Part shown: piece after piece, positions 34,993 to 44,162 of the stretch | Numbering within the stretch: position 1 is the stretch's first letter | Layout of the letters: each line of letters opens with the position of its first letter | NCBI GenBank assembly: GCA_022822005.1 | Contig: JAJECO010000080.1 | Span: 61,322-125,321 of the forward strand | Source: Candidatus Poribacteria bacterium | GTDB taxonomy: Bacteria; Poribacteria; WGA-4E; PCPOR2b | Length of the DNA stretch: 64,000 nt | Direction: 5' to 3' | Notes under the pieces: model-generated | The model's input: the letters and a program-made list of their open reading frames with translations, nothing else | Databases searched by the model: none | Told to the model about the DNA's origin: nothing | Made by a program: the position numbers and the translations under genes

Positions 34993-35985
34993 ATGGGCAC
35001 GATTGATTACAGAGATTTTGACCGAGACATATGGGAAAAGGAGTTAGAGGACTTCGTGCCTTCCGTCGTCTACGACATGCACACCCACATGTGGTCGGAA
35101 GCGCACAAAGGCACACTCACGAGTCCACCCAACGGACTTCGTTTGGAAATCGATTATCAGGACCATCTGGCGTGGGCGGCGAAGCTGTATCCGGGACGCG
35201 AGATGCACTACCTTGTACTGGGTACTCCAATGCCCGGCATGGATGCAGAGGGACACAACGACTGGATGGCTGCCCAGTTGGCAGCAGATCCTTGCTCAGA
35301 AGTCAACATGATGGTTACGCCGGAAATGACGCCGGACTATGTTGCAGCGCAAGTGAAGAAACATGATTTCTTCGGACTAAAGCCGTATCGCACATTCGCA
35401 TCGGATCCGGCAAATGCTCGAATTCAGGATTTCCTGCCCGAATCTTTTATCGAAGTAGCAGACGATATGGGACTGGCAATCACAATGCACCTTGCCAAGA
35501 AAACGGGTCCGGCTGACCCTGAAAACATAAAAGACCTGCAATATTACACGGAACAGTATCCGGGTGCCCAATGGATTCTCGCTCACTGCGCGCGTGCCTT
35601 CAACGCCTTTATGATGGAGGAAGCCATCCACATCCTCAAAGACATGCCAAATATCTGGTACGACACATCAGCAGTAAATGATATCTACTCCCATTTTCTT
35701 CTAATGAAGCATGAGGACCGGCGACGGGTAATGTTCGGATCGGACAATATCGTGGCGGGCTGTGCGCGCGGCAAGTATATTACTTATGGGCGTGCGTGGG
35801 AGTATTATGGCGGTTTTCCAGATCTGCCGCACTGTGATCCGACCCCGACGTTTGTTATTTACGAGCAGCTACGCCAAGAGCGGCAGGTCGCAGATATGCT
35901 CGGTCTAACGTCGGAGGAGATCGAGGATCATTTCTCCGGAAATGCAATACGGTTCATCAAGAGGTTAAGGGCGGGACGCGAATAG
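34993..35985 (+). CDS. Amidohydrolase-2 family TIM barrel hydrolase/decarboxylase
   Basis: A 330-residue metal-dependent hydrolase. It has the first His pair in YDMHTHMW, FFGLKPYR (Lys position), AITMHLAKK (His), WILAHCARAFN (His) and VMFGSDNI (Asp) near the C-terminus, the pattern of the amidohydrolase-2 (PF04909) family. Members include decarboxylases and lactonases acting on aromatic or sugar-acid compounds. I chose ATG 34993 with GAAGG eight bases upstream; ATG 34978 lies upstream in frame. The GcvT-like gene follows after 17 bases and is probably co-transcribed. Confidence 0.82.
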   Translation: MGTIDYRDFDRDIWEKELEDFVPSVVYDMHTHMWSEAHKGTLTSPPNGLRLEIDYQDHLAWAAKLYPGREMHYLVLGTPMPGMDAEGHNDWMAAQLAADPCSEVNMMVTPEMTPDYVAAQVKKHDFFGLKPYRTFASDPANARIQDFLPESFIEVADDMGLAITMHLAKKTGPADPENIKDLQYYTEQYPGAQWILAHCARAFNAFMMEEAIHILKDMPNIWYDTSAVNDIYSHFLLMKHEDRRRVMFGSDNIVAGCARGKYITYGRAWEYYGGFPDLPHCDPTPTFVIYEQLRQERQVADMLGLTSEEIEDHFSGNAIRFIKRLRAGRE

Positions 35986-36002
35986 GGAAAGGAAGATAAT
36001 CG

Positions 36003-37094
36003 ATGAAAAAAACGTCACTTTATGAAATCCATCATGCGCATGGGGCAACGTTTACGGATAAGTATGAAGGCTGGCAACTGGTTGGGCATTTTACTGAATC
36101 CTACCAGGAACACCAAGCAGTGAGAGACAGTGTCGGTGTCATAGACCTCTCGCATCGTGGGAGGCTCCGTCTTACTGGAAGCGACCGAGCAGCATACCTC
36201 CACCGCATTATCTCTAACGATGTTGAGGGACTAGCGGTCGGAGAAGGAAACTATGCAACTATTCTGACGAATCGTGGGAAGATCATTGCCGACATGAAAG
36301 TATGCGTTTTCGAGGGGGCCATCGGTCTTGAGACTAACGCTGAAACGACATCAATCCTCTATCAGGAGCTAGACAAATATCTAATTGCCGACGATGTGGA
36401 CATCGAGGACTTCACGGAGCGGACTGGTGCTCTTGGGGTCCACGGACCAAAATCGGCTGAATTGCTTAAACATGCCTATGGATTTGATGTTCGGGATCTC
36501 CCGGAATATCACAGCGTTGTCGATGAAATTGATGGACGACGTATTGTCTGTGTTCGTGCCAACGAAACTGGCGAACTTGGCTACAATCTGTGCACAGCAT
36601 CTGAATCAATAGAGTGGTTGTGGGATACGATTCTGACGAAGGGACGGGCGTTCAGCGCCGAACTTGTGGGCTTAACTGCCTTGAATAGCCTCCGCGTTGA
36701 AGCAGGCATCCCTCGATACGGAGCGGAATTGGGGGACTCGATTTTTCCAGGGGAGGCGGAGTTAGAAAACGCAATTAGTTACGAGAAAGGCTGTTATATC
36801 GGTCAGGAAATTGTGGCACGCATGAAGTATCGTGGCCACCCGAATCGCCTCCTCCGTGGCTTTGAGATTGCCGAAGATATCCCACCTCAAAATGGCGATC
36901 GCCTCCTTGATGGGGACAAAGAGATTGGTTGGATTACCAGCGCGCTTGTTTCACCGACGTTTGATATGCCAATCGCGATGGGGTATGTCCGAACCGCGTT
37001 TACCGATGAAGATAACGAAGTAGAGGTTGAGACAGAGACAGGTCGCGTGAAAGCAAAGGTTCAACTGCTCCCTTTCTACCTGCGTGATGCGTAG
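36003..37094 (+). CDS. Aminomethyltransferase-family folate-dependent protein (GcvT/YgfZ type)
   Basis: A 363-residue GcvT-fold protein. The N-terminal DKYEGWQLVGHFTESYQEHQAVRDSVGVIDLSHRG resembles GcvT, while KGCYIGQEIVARMKYRGHPNR is the K-G-C-Y-x-G-Q-E signature of YgfZ folate-binding proteins. GcvT moves a one-carbon unit to tetrahydrofolate; YgfZ supports Fe-S cluster assembly or repair. The gene combines traits of both. It lies beside an amidohydrolase and downstream of the thyA/folA folate block, so a one-carbon demethylase role is possible. GGAAAGGAAG precedes the ATG. Confidence 0.82.
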   Translation: MKKTSLYEIHHAHGATFTDKYEGWQLVGHFTESYQEHQAVRDSVGVIDLSHRGRLRLTGSDRAAYLHRIISNDVEGLAVGEGNYATILTNRGKIIADMKVCVFEGAIGLETNAETTSILYQELDKYLIADDVDIEDFTERTGALGVHGPKSAELLKHAYGFDVRDLPEYHSVVDEIDGRRIVCVRANETGELGYNLCTASESIEWLWDTILTKGRAFSAELVGLTALNSLRVEAGIPRYGAELGDSIFPGEAELENAISYEKGCYIGQEIVARMKYRGHPNRLLRGFEIAEDIPPQNGDRLLDGDKEIGWITSALVSPTFDMPIAMGYVRTAFTDEDNEVEVETETGRVKAKVQLLPFYLRDA

Positions 37095-37168
37095 TGTTAG
37101 GCACAGATGGACTTTACCTCGGAAGTCTCAGTCGCACCGCCACTTCCGCTTTCATGTTACCTTTTCGT

Positions 37169-37197
37169 TTGACAAAGATATACCTTTTTGTTAAACT
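37169..37197 (+). promoter_or_regulatory. Candidate promoter for the DUF4212-symporter operon
   Basis: TTGACA (37169-37174), a 17-base spacer and TAAACT (37192-37197). It is about 65 bases before the DUF4212 start. Confidence 0.4.
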
Positions 37198-37263
37198 CTG
37201 TGTCAGCGCCAGGGCAGGTTGTCTCGATTCATATGTCAAAAAACATAGTGAGGGAAAACGAGT

Positions 37264-37536
37264 ATGACAGGAAACGATAAAAACCGTGCCTATTGGAAAA
37301 AGAACCTACAATACCTTGGGATTTTATTGGCTGTTTGGTTCATCGTCTCTTACGGATGTGCTATCCTGTTTGTCGACTTTCTGGACAAGATCAGAATTGG
37401 CGGTTTTGGTCTCGGTTTCTGGTTCGCACAACAGGGATCGATTTATGTCTTTGTCGCGCTGATTTTTATCTATGTTTGTCTCATGAACCGGCTCGATAAG
37501 CGTCACGACACGTCCAATAGGGAGGAAGAGGAATGA
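37264..37536 (+). CDS. DUF4212 small subunit of a sodium:solute symporter
   Basis: A 90-residue protein with two transmembrane helices (LQYLGILLAVWFIVSYGCAILF, SIYVFVALIFIYVCLMNRL) and the DUF4212 core FVDFLDKIRIGGFGLGFWFAQQGSIYVF. It accompanies acetate-type symporters as an accessory subunit. Its ATGA overlaps the symporter start by four bases, so the two are translationally coupled. Confidence 0.92.
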   Translation: MTGNDKNRAYWKKNLQYLGILLAVWFIVSYGCAILFVDFLDKIRIGGFGLGFWFAQQGSIYVFVALIFIYVCLMNRLDKRHDTSNREEEE

Positions 37537-39239
37537 GCGTACAGGCGTGGACATTTGTGATGGTCGGGATATCGTTTGCCCTCTACATCGGCGTGGCGAT
37601 CTGGTCGCGCGCAAGCTCAACCGGGGAGTTCTATATTGCCGGAGCCGGTGTGCCTCCAGTTGTGAACGGGATGGCGACAGCAGCTGATTGGATGAGTGCC
37701 GCATCGTTTATTTCGATGGCAGGGCTCATTTCCTTCATGGGACGCGATGGCTCGGTCTATCTCATGGGGTGGACCGGTGGCTACGTGTTACTGGCACTAC
37801 TCCTGGCACCGTATCTGCGCAAATTCGGGAAGTACACCGTGCCCGATTTTGTCGGCGACCGATACTACTCTCGGACAGCGCGTATCGTTGCGGTCATCTG
37901 TGCAATCTTTGTATCCTTCACGTATGTCGCCGGACAGATGCGTGGCGTCGGCATTGTCTTTTCAAGATTCCTGAACGTTGACATCACCCTTGGTGTGATG
38001 ATCGGCATGGGCATCGTGTTCTTTTACGCTGTGCTTGGCGGTATGAAAGGGATTACCTATACGCAGGTTGCACAATATTGTGTCCTTATCTTTGCCTACC
38101 TTGTGCCTGCGATCTTTATCTCCTTATTGATGACGGGCAACATCATCCCGCAGCTCGGATTTGGTGGAGAGTTGGCGGATGGATCCGGGGAATTCTTACT
38201 CGACAAACTGAATGGATTGAGTCAGGAACTCGGCTTCGATGCTTATACCGATGGACGTAAGGCGACGATTGATGTCTTCTTTATCACAGCTGCACTGATG
38301 CTTGGCACGGCTGGCCTTCCCCACGTTATCGTGCGTTTCTACACCGTACCGAGAGTCTCAGCAGCACGAAGTTCCGCGGGTTGGGCGCTGTTATTTATTG
38401 CTATTCTCTACACAACTGCTCCCGCAGTAGCGGCATTTGCACGAACGAACCTTTTGAACACAGTTTCAGATACAGAATACACGGAAGTTCCGGGCTGGTT
38501 CAAGAACTGGGAAACAACAGGACTTATCAAATTTGATGATAAAAACGGAGACGGCAACATTCAGTATCGCGGGGCGCATTCGCAGGTCGAAAATGAGTTG
38601 ACCATTGATCGTGACATTATGGTGCTGGCTAATCCTGAAATCGCCAAGCTCCCGAACTGGGTTGTCGGATTAGTCGCCGCAGGTGGATTAGCAGCTGCGC
38701 TCTCAACAGCCGCAGGGTTGCTGTTAGTAATTTCAACGTCGATTGCGCATGATTTACTGAAGCGGGAACTCGTTCAAGATATCAGCGAGAAAGGCGAGCT
38801 AATCGCTGCACGTATCGCGGCAGGAATCGCGGTTTGCATTGCGGGCTATTTTGGCATTGACCCGCCCGGTTTCGTTGGCCAGGTAGTTGCCTTCGCCTTT
38901 GGTTTGGCTGCTGCCTCATTCTTCCCAGCGATCATTATGGGCATATTCTGGAAGAGGATGAACAACGTCGGTGCGATCAGCGGCATGATTGTTGGGATTT
39001 CCTTCACAGCGGGGTATATCATCTTCTTTAAGTTCATTAATCCTGAGATGAATGTACCCGCTCACTGGTTGTTCGGTATATCCCCAGAGGGTATCGGGAC
39101 GCTTGGCATGGTTCTAAACTTCTTAGTGTCTGTTCCCGTCTCTTTACTCACAGCGCCGCCACCACCTGATGTCCAAGAGCTTGTTGACAATATCCGCAGC
39201 CCACAAGAGGCTGGACCGCCTCATGAACTGTCCGTTTGA
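37533..39239 (+). CDS. Sodium:solute symporter family transporter (acetate/organic acid type)
   Basis: A 568-residue membrane protein with 13 or so helices. The SSS family core is visible (AGAGVPPVVNGMATAADWMSAASFI, VSFTYVAGQMRGVGIVF, GTAGLPHVIVRFYTVP). A hydrophilic insert at ~315-365 (EYTEVPGWFKNWETTGLIKF) precedes ALSTAAGLLLVISTSIAHDL. It belongs to the ActP/VC_2705-like group that works with DUF4212 proteins and imports acetate or other short organic acids with sodium. Stop and start relations support an operon with the small subunit. Confidence 0.9.
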   Translation: MSVQAWTFVMVGISFALYIGVAIWSRASSTGEFYIAGAGVPPVVNGMATAADWMSAASFISMAGLISFMGRDGSVYLMGWTGGYVLLALLLAPYLRKFGKYTVPDFVGDRYYSRTARIVAVICAIFVSFTYVAGQMRGVGIVFSRFLNVDITLGVMIGMGIVFFYAVLGGMKGITYTQVAQYCVLIFAYLVPAIFISLLMTGNIIPQLGFGGELADGSGEFLLDKLNGLSQELGFDAYTDGRKATIDVFFITAALMLGTAGLPHVIVRFYTVPRVSAARSSAGWALLFIAILYTTAPAVAAFARTNLLNTVSDTEYTEVPGWFKNWETTGLIKFDDKNGDGNIQYRGAHSQVENELTIDRDIMVLANPEIAKLPNWVVGLVAAGGLAAALSTAAGLLLVISTSIAHDLLKRELVQDISEKGELIAARIAAGIAVCIAGYFGIDPPGFVGQVVAFAFGLAAASFFPAIIMGIFWKRMNNVGAISGMIVGISFTAGYIIFFKFINPEMNVPAHWLFGISPEGIGTLGMVLNFLVSVPVSLLTAPPPPDVQELVDNIRSPQEAGPPHELSV

Positions 39240-39341
39240 TCCGTGTTCTCTCCGAACCTGCCCGGAGTACTCTCGCCAAGCCCTCGGGATGTCTAAGTGG
39301 ACCAAATCCGAGCGACTACAACGCCTAAGATAAGGAAATTT

Positions 39342-40511
39342 ATGTTACCTTGGCTATCTTGGAATCGTAATTGTCGACTATTAGCAGTAGCTGTCTTCGG
39401 GTCGGGTGTCTTTTTTGGCGTCCAATTTTCGCTTTTCCATAATTTCATTGTTGACCGAATTGGCATCGAGGCCCACGAGTTGGGCTATATGGAAGCATTA
39501 CGAGAAGTGCCCGGTTTTCTTAACGCACTCTTTATGGCGGTCACAATGCTCCTGTCACCACCGTTGCTTGCTGGGGTTTCCCTCATCGTGATGGGTTTCG
39601 GCTTAGCGTTATACTCGCAAGCTGACAGTTTTTCGGCAGTTCTAATCTATTCGTTTATCTGGAGCATCGGATTTCACGCGTGGCTACCGCTGCAGGGAGC
39701 AATGTCGCTCTTCTATTCGGAGGGGGAAGAGAAAGGAAAATGGCTCGGCAGCTTGAGGAGCGTCCAGAGTCTTTCGATGCTAGCTGCAATTGTCCTGTGC
39801 AAATTCGCTGTGGATGTGTTAGAATTTGGTGGTTTATTCCAGATTGGTGGCGCAGCAGTTGCCATTGGTGGCATTGCGTTGATGTTTGCCTCCCGCCAGT
39901 TGCAGACTGAGCGTGAGCCGCGATTTGTACTGAGAAAACGCTACTGGCTCTACTATCTGCTATCTTTTCTGCAGGGTTGCCGCAGGCAAATTTTCATCAC
40001 ATTCGCGGTTTTCGCCCTCGTGAAAGTCTACGGCACCGATCGCGGCATCATTATTACACTTATCCTAATCAACCAAGTCGTCGTATTTCTCTGTTCACCA
40101 CTGATGGGCTGGCTTGTGGACAGACTCGGCGAGCGCATCATGTTAAGTCTGAGCTACATCGGTTTGACCTTTATATTCATCGGCTACGCACTACTAAAGA
40201 ACCCAAACCATTTATATGTCCTATACTGTCTTGATAACTTCCTATTTGTCGGTGGAATCGCCATGACGACTTATATCAATAAGATCGCACCAAAAAGCGA
40301 TCTCAAACCGACGCTGGCGATGGGGGTCACAATGAACCATATCGCAGCGGTGGGCGCACCGCTTGTCGGGGGATTGATATGGATGACACTTGGCTATGAA
40401 ATAATTTTTCTCACCGGAGGCGCCATCGCGTTCATTACCCTAATCGTTACTCAGTGGATGAAGACGCAGCCTTTGCTTGCCGGAGCAGAACCGGAAGTTG
40501 CAGCGGATTAG
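39342..40511 (+). CDS. MFS transporter
   Basis: A ~389-residue protein with twelve predicted helices of the major facilitator superfamily. Early helices read LLAVAVFGSGVFFGVQFSLFHNFIV; the inter-domain loop is at ~190-205, and LMGWLVDRLGERI is an MFS loop motif. The start at ATG 39342 has AAGG seven bases upstream and gives a normal N-terminus; a GTG at 39297 adds 15 residues. The substrate is unknown. It sits between the symporter operon and topA. Confidence 0.82.
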   Translation: MLPWLSWNRNCRLLAVAVFGSGVFFGVQFSLFHNFIVDRIGIEAHELGYMEALREVPGFLNALFMAVTMLLSPPLLAGVSLIVMGFGLALYSQADSFSAVLIYSFIWSIGFHAWLPLQGAMSLFYSEGEEKGKWLGSLRSVQSLSMLAAIVLCKFAVDVLEFGGLFQIGGAAVAIGGIALMFASRQLQTEREPRFVLRKRYWLYYLLSFLQGCRRQIFITFAVFALVKVYGTDRGIIITLILINQVVVFLCSPLMGWLVDRLGERIMLSLSYIGLTFIFIGYALLKNPNHLYVLYCLDNFLFVGGIAMTTYINKIAPKSDLKPTLAMGVTMNHIAAVGAPLVGGLIWMTLGYEIIFLTGGAIAFITLIVTQWMKTQPLLAGAEPEVAAD

Positions 40512-40601
40512 CGGGCGCAACAATCGGGAAACCTGTATTTTATACACTACGTAATATCCCATACGTTTTATGTATTTCAACCGTTATCTGGAGCACTAAT
40601 A

Positions 40602-42881
40602 ATGCCTAAATCGTTAGTTGTTGTTGAGTCTCCTGCGAAAGCGAAGACAATCAACAAATTCCTTGGTCGAGACTATACAGTGTGTTCTTCAGTAGGGCAC
40701 ATTCGTGATTTACCAGCGAAAAAGCTGGGAGTAGATGTTGAGAACGGATTTTCCCCTGAGTATATCACCATCCGGGGCAAAGGAGATGTGATCAAGAAAA
40801 TCCAGGCTGAGGCAAAGAAAACTGATGCGATCTACCTCGCCGCTGATCCAGACCGAGAAGGTGAGGCAATCTGCTGGCATATCGCGGAGACACTCAAAAG
40901 CACGAAAAAGCCAATCTATCGGGTAACCTACAATGAGATTACTGAAAGTGCCATCCACACAGCAATGGAGAATCCCAGCGAAATTGATCAGCGGTTGGTG
41001 GATTCCCAACAGGCTCGACGGGTTTTGGATCGGCTGGTTGGCTACCAAATCAGTCCTATCTTGTGGCGTAATGTGAGGCGTGGATTAAGTGCCGGACGGG
41101 TGCAATCCGTCGCTGTGCGACTTATCTGTGAACGGGAAGCAGAGATTGAAGCCTTTGATCCTCAAGAGTATTGGACCATCACCGCGAATCTGTCGGGGAA
41201 AAACCCACCGCCACTTGCTGCCAAGTTGCTTCAGATCGGAGAAGAGAAGGGAGCCATCAGCACCTACGGCTTCCCCATTGATGAAGCGCGTGCGGCGGCA
41301 ATTGTCGAAGATGCAAGGACCAAACCATTTATTGTCAAAGATATCAAGAAACAGGAACGCAAACGGAGACCTGTTCCCCCATTCATCACGAGCACGTTAC
41401 AGCAGGAAGCAGCACGCAAACTCCGGTTCACCGCTAAGCGTGCGATGGCGGTTGCCCAACAGCTTTATGAAGGGTTGAATATCGGAACCGAGGGCGCGGT
41501 TGGTTTGATTACCTATATGCGGACTGATTCAACTCGCGTTGCGGAAGAAGCGCTCGAAGAGGCGCGGGGATACATCACAAAAGCATATGGGGCAGACTAT
41601 CTTCCGAAGAATGCCGTGCGTTACAGGGGCAAAGGGGGAGCACAGGACGCGCACGAAGCAATTCGTCCAACTTCGGTCGAACGCACACCTCAAGCGCTGA
41701 AACCCTATCTTTCCCCTGAACAGCATCGATTGTATGATCTAATCTGGAAACGGTTCGTCGCTAGTCAGATGAATCCTGCTATCCTGGATGTGACAACGAT
41801 CAATATTTCCGCTGAGGAATATCTGTTTCGTGCAACCGGGTCAATCCTCAAGTTTGATGGGTTCATGCGGCTCTATCTGGAAGGGCGGGACGACGGGGCC
41901 GCAGAATCCAATAGAGATGATGAGACCGATGCAATTCTACCGATCCTGGAGATTGGTGAGCGGCTTGACCTGCATAGCCTGACCCCTAAACAGCACTACA
42001 CGCAACCGCCATCTCGATATACCGAGGCGACCCTCGTCAAAGCATTGGAGGAGAAGGGGATCGGCCGTCCGAGCACGTATGCATCAATTATTTCGACAAT
42101 CCAAGATCGAGAGTACGTACTCAAAGAGGAACGGAGTTTTCAGCCCACGGATGTTGGTAGGTTGGTAAATCAGCTATTAATCAAAGGATTCCCGGATATC
42201 CTCGACACGCAATTTACGGCAAAGATGGAAGATCAACTGGACGAGATAGCTGAAGGAAAATCAGACTGGGTAGGCGTTTTGAGTGCGTTCTATGAACCCT
42301 TCAATCATGCCCTCGAAGCGGCACCCGCTGTGATGAGCGAGGTTCGCAAGGATATGGAGGAAGAGTCTGATGAGGTTTGTGACAAGTGCAATAGCAAAAT
42401 GGTTGTTAAGTGGGGAAGATATGGTCGTTTCCTCGGTTGTTCAAGTTTTCCGGAGTGTCGTAATATTAAACGTATAAACGGGGACGACACCTCGCCAACT
42501 TCAGAAGAGGAACCTACCGATGAAACCTGTGAGAAATGTGACAGTCCAATGGTGATTAAAACCAGTCGTGCCGGTGGTAAATTCCTCGCTTGTACGGGAT
42601 ATCCCGAGTGCAAAAATGCCAAGCCTATTAACATTGGCGTCGATTGCCCTGAAGCCGACTGTGAAGGCTATATCGGTGAGCGACGCAGTAAACGTGGTAA
42701 AGTTTTTTACGGCTGTAGCAACTATCCGAAATGTGATTTCGTTGCGTGGGATAAGCCTGTGAATAAGGAATGTCCGGAGTGCGACGCGCCATTCCTTATC
42801 GAAAAGACTACGAAAACGAAGGGGCGTTACCTCGCCTGTAACGATAAAACATGCGGCTATGCAGAGTCCGCGGGTGACTGA
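40602..42881 (+). CDS. topA: DNA topoisomerase I (type IA)
   Basis: A 759-residue topoisomerase relaxing negative supercoils. The Toprim domain starts LVVVESPAKAKTINKFLG with the acidic triad in ADPDREGEAICWH. The active-site Tyr305 is in LITYMRTDSTR. KALEEKGIGRPSTYASIISTI is the standard late block. The C-terminus carries four Cys4 zinc ribbons (CDKCNSK...CSSFPEC, CEKCDSP...CTGYPEC, CPEADCEG...CSNYPKC, CPECDAP...CNDKTC), one of them widened. A complete housekeeping enzyme. ftsE follows 61 bases later on the same strand. Confidence 0.97.
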   Translation: MPKSLVVVESPAKAKTINKFLGRDYTVCSSVGHIRDLPAKKLGVDVENGFSPEYITIRGKGDVIKKIQAEAKKTDAIYLAADPDREGEAICWHIAETLKSTKKPIYRVTYNEITESAIHTAMENPSEIDQRLVDSQQARRVLDRLVGYQISPILWRNVRRGLSAGRVQSVAVRLICEREAEIEAFDPQEYWTITANLSGKNPPPLAAKLLQIGEEKGAISTYGFPIDEARAAAIVEDARTKPFIVKDIKKQERKRRPVPPFITSTLQQEAARKLRFTAKRAMAVAQQLYEGLNIGTEGAVGLITYMRTDSTRVAEEALEEARGYITKAYGADYLPKNAVRYRGKGGAQDAHEAIRPTSVERTPQALKPYLSPEQHRLYDLIWKRFVASQMNPAILDVTTINISAEEYLFRATGSILKFDGFMRLYLEGRDDGAAESNRDDETDAILPILEIGERLDLHSLTPKQHYTQPPSRYTEATLVKALEEKGIGRPSTYASIISTIQDREYVLKEERSFQPTDVGRLVNQLLIKGFPDILDTQFTAKMEDQLDEIAEGKSDWVGVLSAFYEPFNHALEAAPAVMSEVRKDMEEESDEVCDKCNSKMVVKWGRYGRFLGCSSFPECRNIKRINGDDTSPTSEEEPTDETCEKCDSPMVIKTSRAGGKFLACTGYPECKNAKPINIGVDCPEADCEGYIGERRSKRGKVFYGCSNYPKCDFVAWDKPVNKECPECDAPFLIEKTTKTKGRYLACNDKTCGYAESAGD

Positions 42882-42942
42882 GGCGTCAAGAGTGCCCCGC
42901 CCGCCAATTGCAATCAACAACTTCGAGGTTATCTTAATTGAA

Positions 42943-43599
42943 ATGATTCAGGTCTATAATGTCTCAATGAGCTATAAGGAGGACATTGAAGTCCTTCACG
43001 AAATTAACTTTGAGGTCAAGAAAGGGGAGTTTGTCTTCCTCGTTGGCACTAGTGGGGCGGGCAAAACAACGATTCTGCGGCTCTTGTACAGGGAGTTAGT
43101 TCCCACCTCTGGACACATTGTCCTTGCGGGGCAAAACCTTTCCCAAATTTCTCGATCACAAATACCATATCTGCGCCGCAGAATGGGAGTGATCTTTCAG
43201 GATTTCAAGCTGCTGCCCAATAAAAGCGTTCAAGAAAACGTTGCGCTTGCCATGAAAGTCACCGGAACCAAGCGACCTCAAATCCGCCAGCAGGTCGATC
43301 AGCTCCTCCATCAGATGAGTTTGGTCCACCGAAAAGATGCACTCCCAGAGGATATTTCGGGTGGGGAGCAGCAGCGGGTCGCTATTGCGCGCGCGATGGC
43401 AAATGACCCGGTAGTTCTCCTCGCGGACGAGCCCACAGGAAATCTGGATCCGAAACTGTCACTTGAGATTATGCATCTCTTTGAGAGTTTCAACTTCCGT
43501 GGTACAACGGTCATGGTTGCGACACATGATCTCTCACTCGTCCAGCAATTAGGAAAGCGGGTGATACGCATCGAGGATGGGAGAACTGTTGAAGATTAA
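42943..43599 (+). CDS. ftsE: FtsE-like cell-division ABC ATPase
   Basis: A 218-residue ATPase matching FtsE length. It begins MIQVYNVSMSYKEDIEVLHEI, has Walker A LVGTSGAGKTT, the FtsE-typical IFQDFKLLPNKSVQENVALAM, signature ISGGEQQRVAIARA, Walker B VVLLADEPTGNLD and H-loop ATHDL. FtsE with FtsX activates peptidoglycan hydrolases at division. No FtsX gene follows, which is unusual since ftsX normally overlaps ftsE. The start at ATG 42943 is chosen on homology. Confidence 0.85.
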   Translation: MIQVYNVSMSYKEDIEVLHEINFEVKKGEFVFLVGTSGAGKTTILRLLYRELVPTSGHIVLAGQNLSQISRSQIPYLRRRMGVIFQDFKLLPNKSVQENVALAMKVTGTKRPQIRQQVDQLLHQMSLVHRKDALPEDISGGEQQRVAIARAMANDPVVLLADEPTGNLDPKLSLEIMHLFESFNFRGTTVMVATHDLSLVQQLGKRVIRIEDGRTVED

Positions 43600-43730
43600 T
43601 GATGCGAAAAAGCTACACCACGCCTACGCTGCGAGAATAATCTCCTGAATTGTGCACCGAGGTGTAACCGCTCACTGCTACGGGACGAATGTGCGGCAAG
43701 CCATATGCATGATCACTGCAGCCATACCAC

Positions 43731-44162
43731 ATGACATTGCAATTCTTCAACCCAACCGAAGCGGACATTCTAAGGGTTCTAACTGAACGTATGGTGGGCA
43801 CAGATTCCTCTGTCGGGTGGGAACAACCGAGTGCACGCGGGACCTCAACCGCCGGTCACGCTCCCACTGTGACAACTATTGATGCCTTCGTTACTGGGCT
43901 GCCCAGATACGTGCAGGTACGGTTCCGTCGAGCACTTCACCTATTTCAGTGGTGTCCAATCTTGTTCGGCGGCAAGCTGTGCCCCTTCACCCAGCTTTCC
44001 TCACGCGATGCGGACACCTATATCCGATCGTGGGCGGAAAGTCGTTTCGGGTTAAGACGACGTCTTTTTCGAGGCTTGCGCGATGTGACGTTTCTCGGCT
44101 ATTATAGCCGATCTTCTATCGGCGTCTACGAGAACGCAACTGACGAACCGAGGGGAAGATGA
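43731..44162 (+). CDS. Small subunit of GMC oxidoreductase (gluconate 2-dehydrogenase subunit 3-like)
   Basis: A 143-residue protein. FFNPTEADILRVLTERMV, TIDAFVTGLPRYVQVRFRRALHLFQW, LSSRDADTYIRSWAESRFGLRRRLFRGLRDV and TFLGYYS match the gluconate 2-dehydrogenase subunit 3 family. It forms a complex with the GMC flavoprotein encoded immediately downstream, whose ATG overlaps its stop (ATGA, 44159-44162). There is no clear signal peptide, so the complex may be cytoplasmic, unlike the periplasmic gluconate enzymes. Confidence 0.85.
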   Translation: MTLQFFNPTEADILRVLTERMVGTDSSVGWEQPSARGTSTAGHAPTVTTIDAFVTGLPRYVQVRFRRALHLFQWCPILFGGKLCPFTQLSSRDADTYIRSWAESRFGLRRRLFRGLRDVTFLGYYSRSSIGVYENATDEPRGR

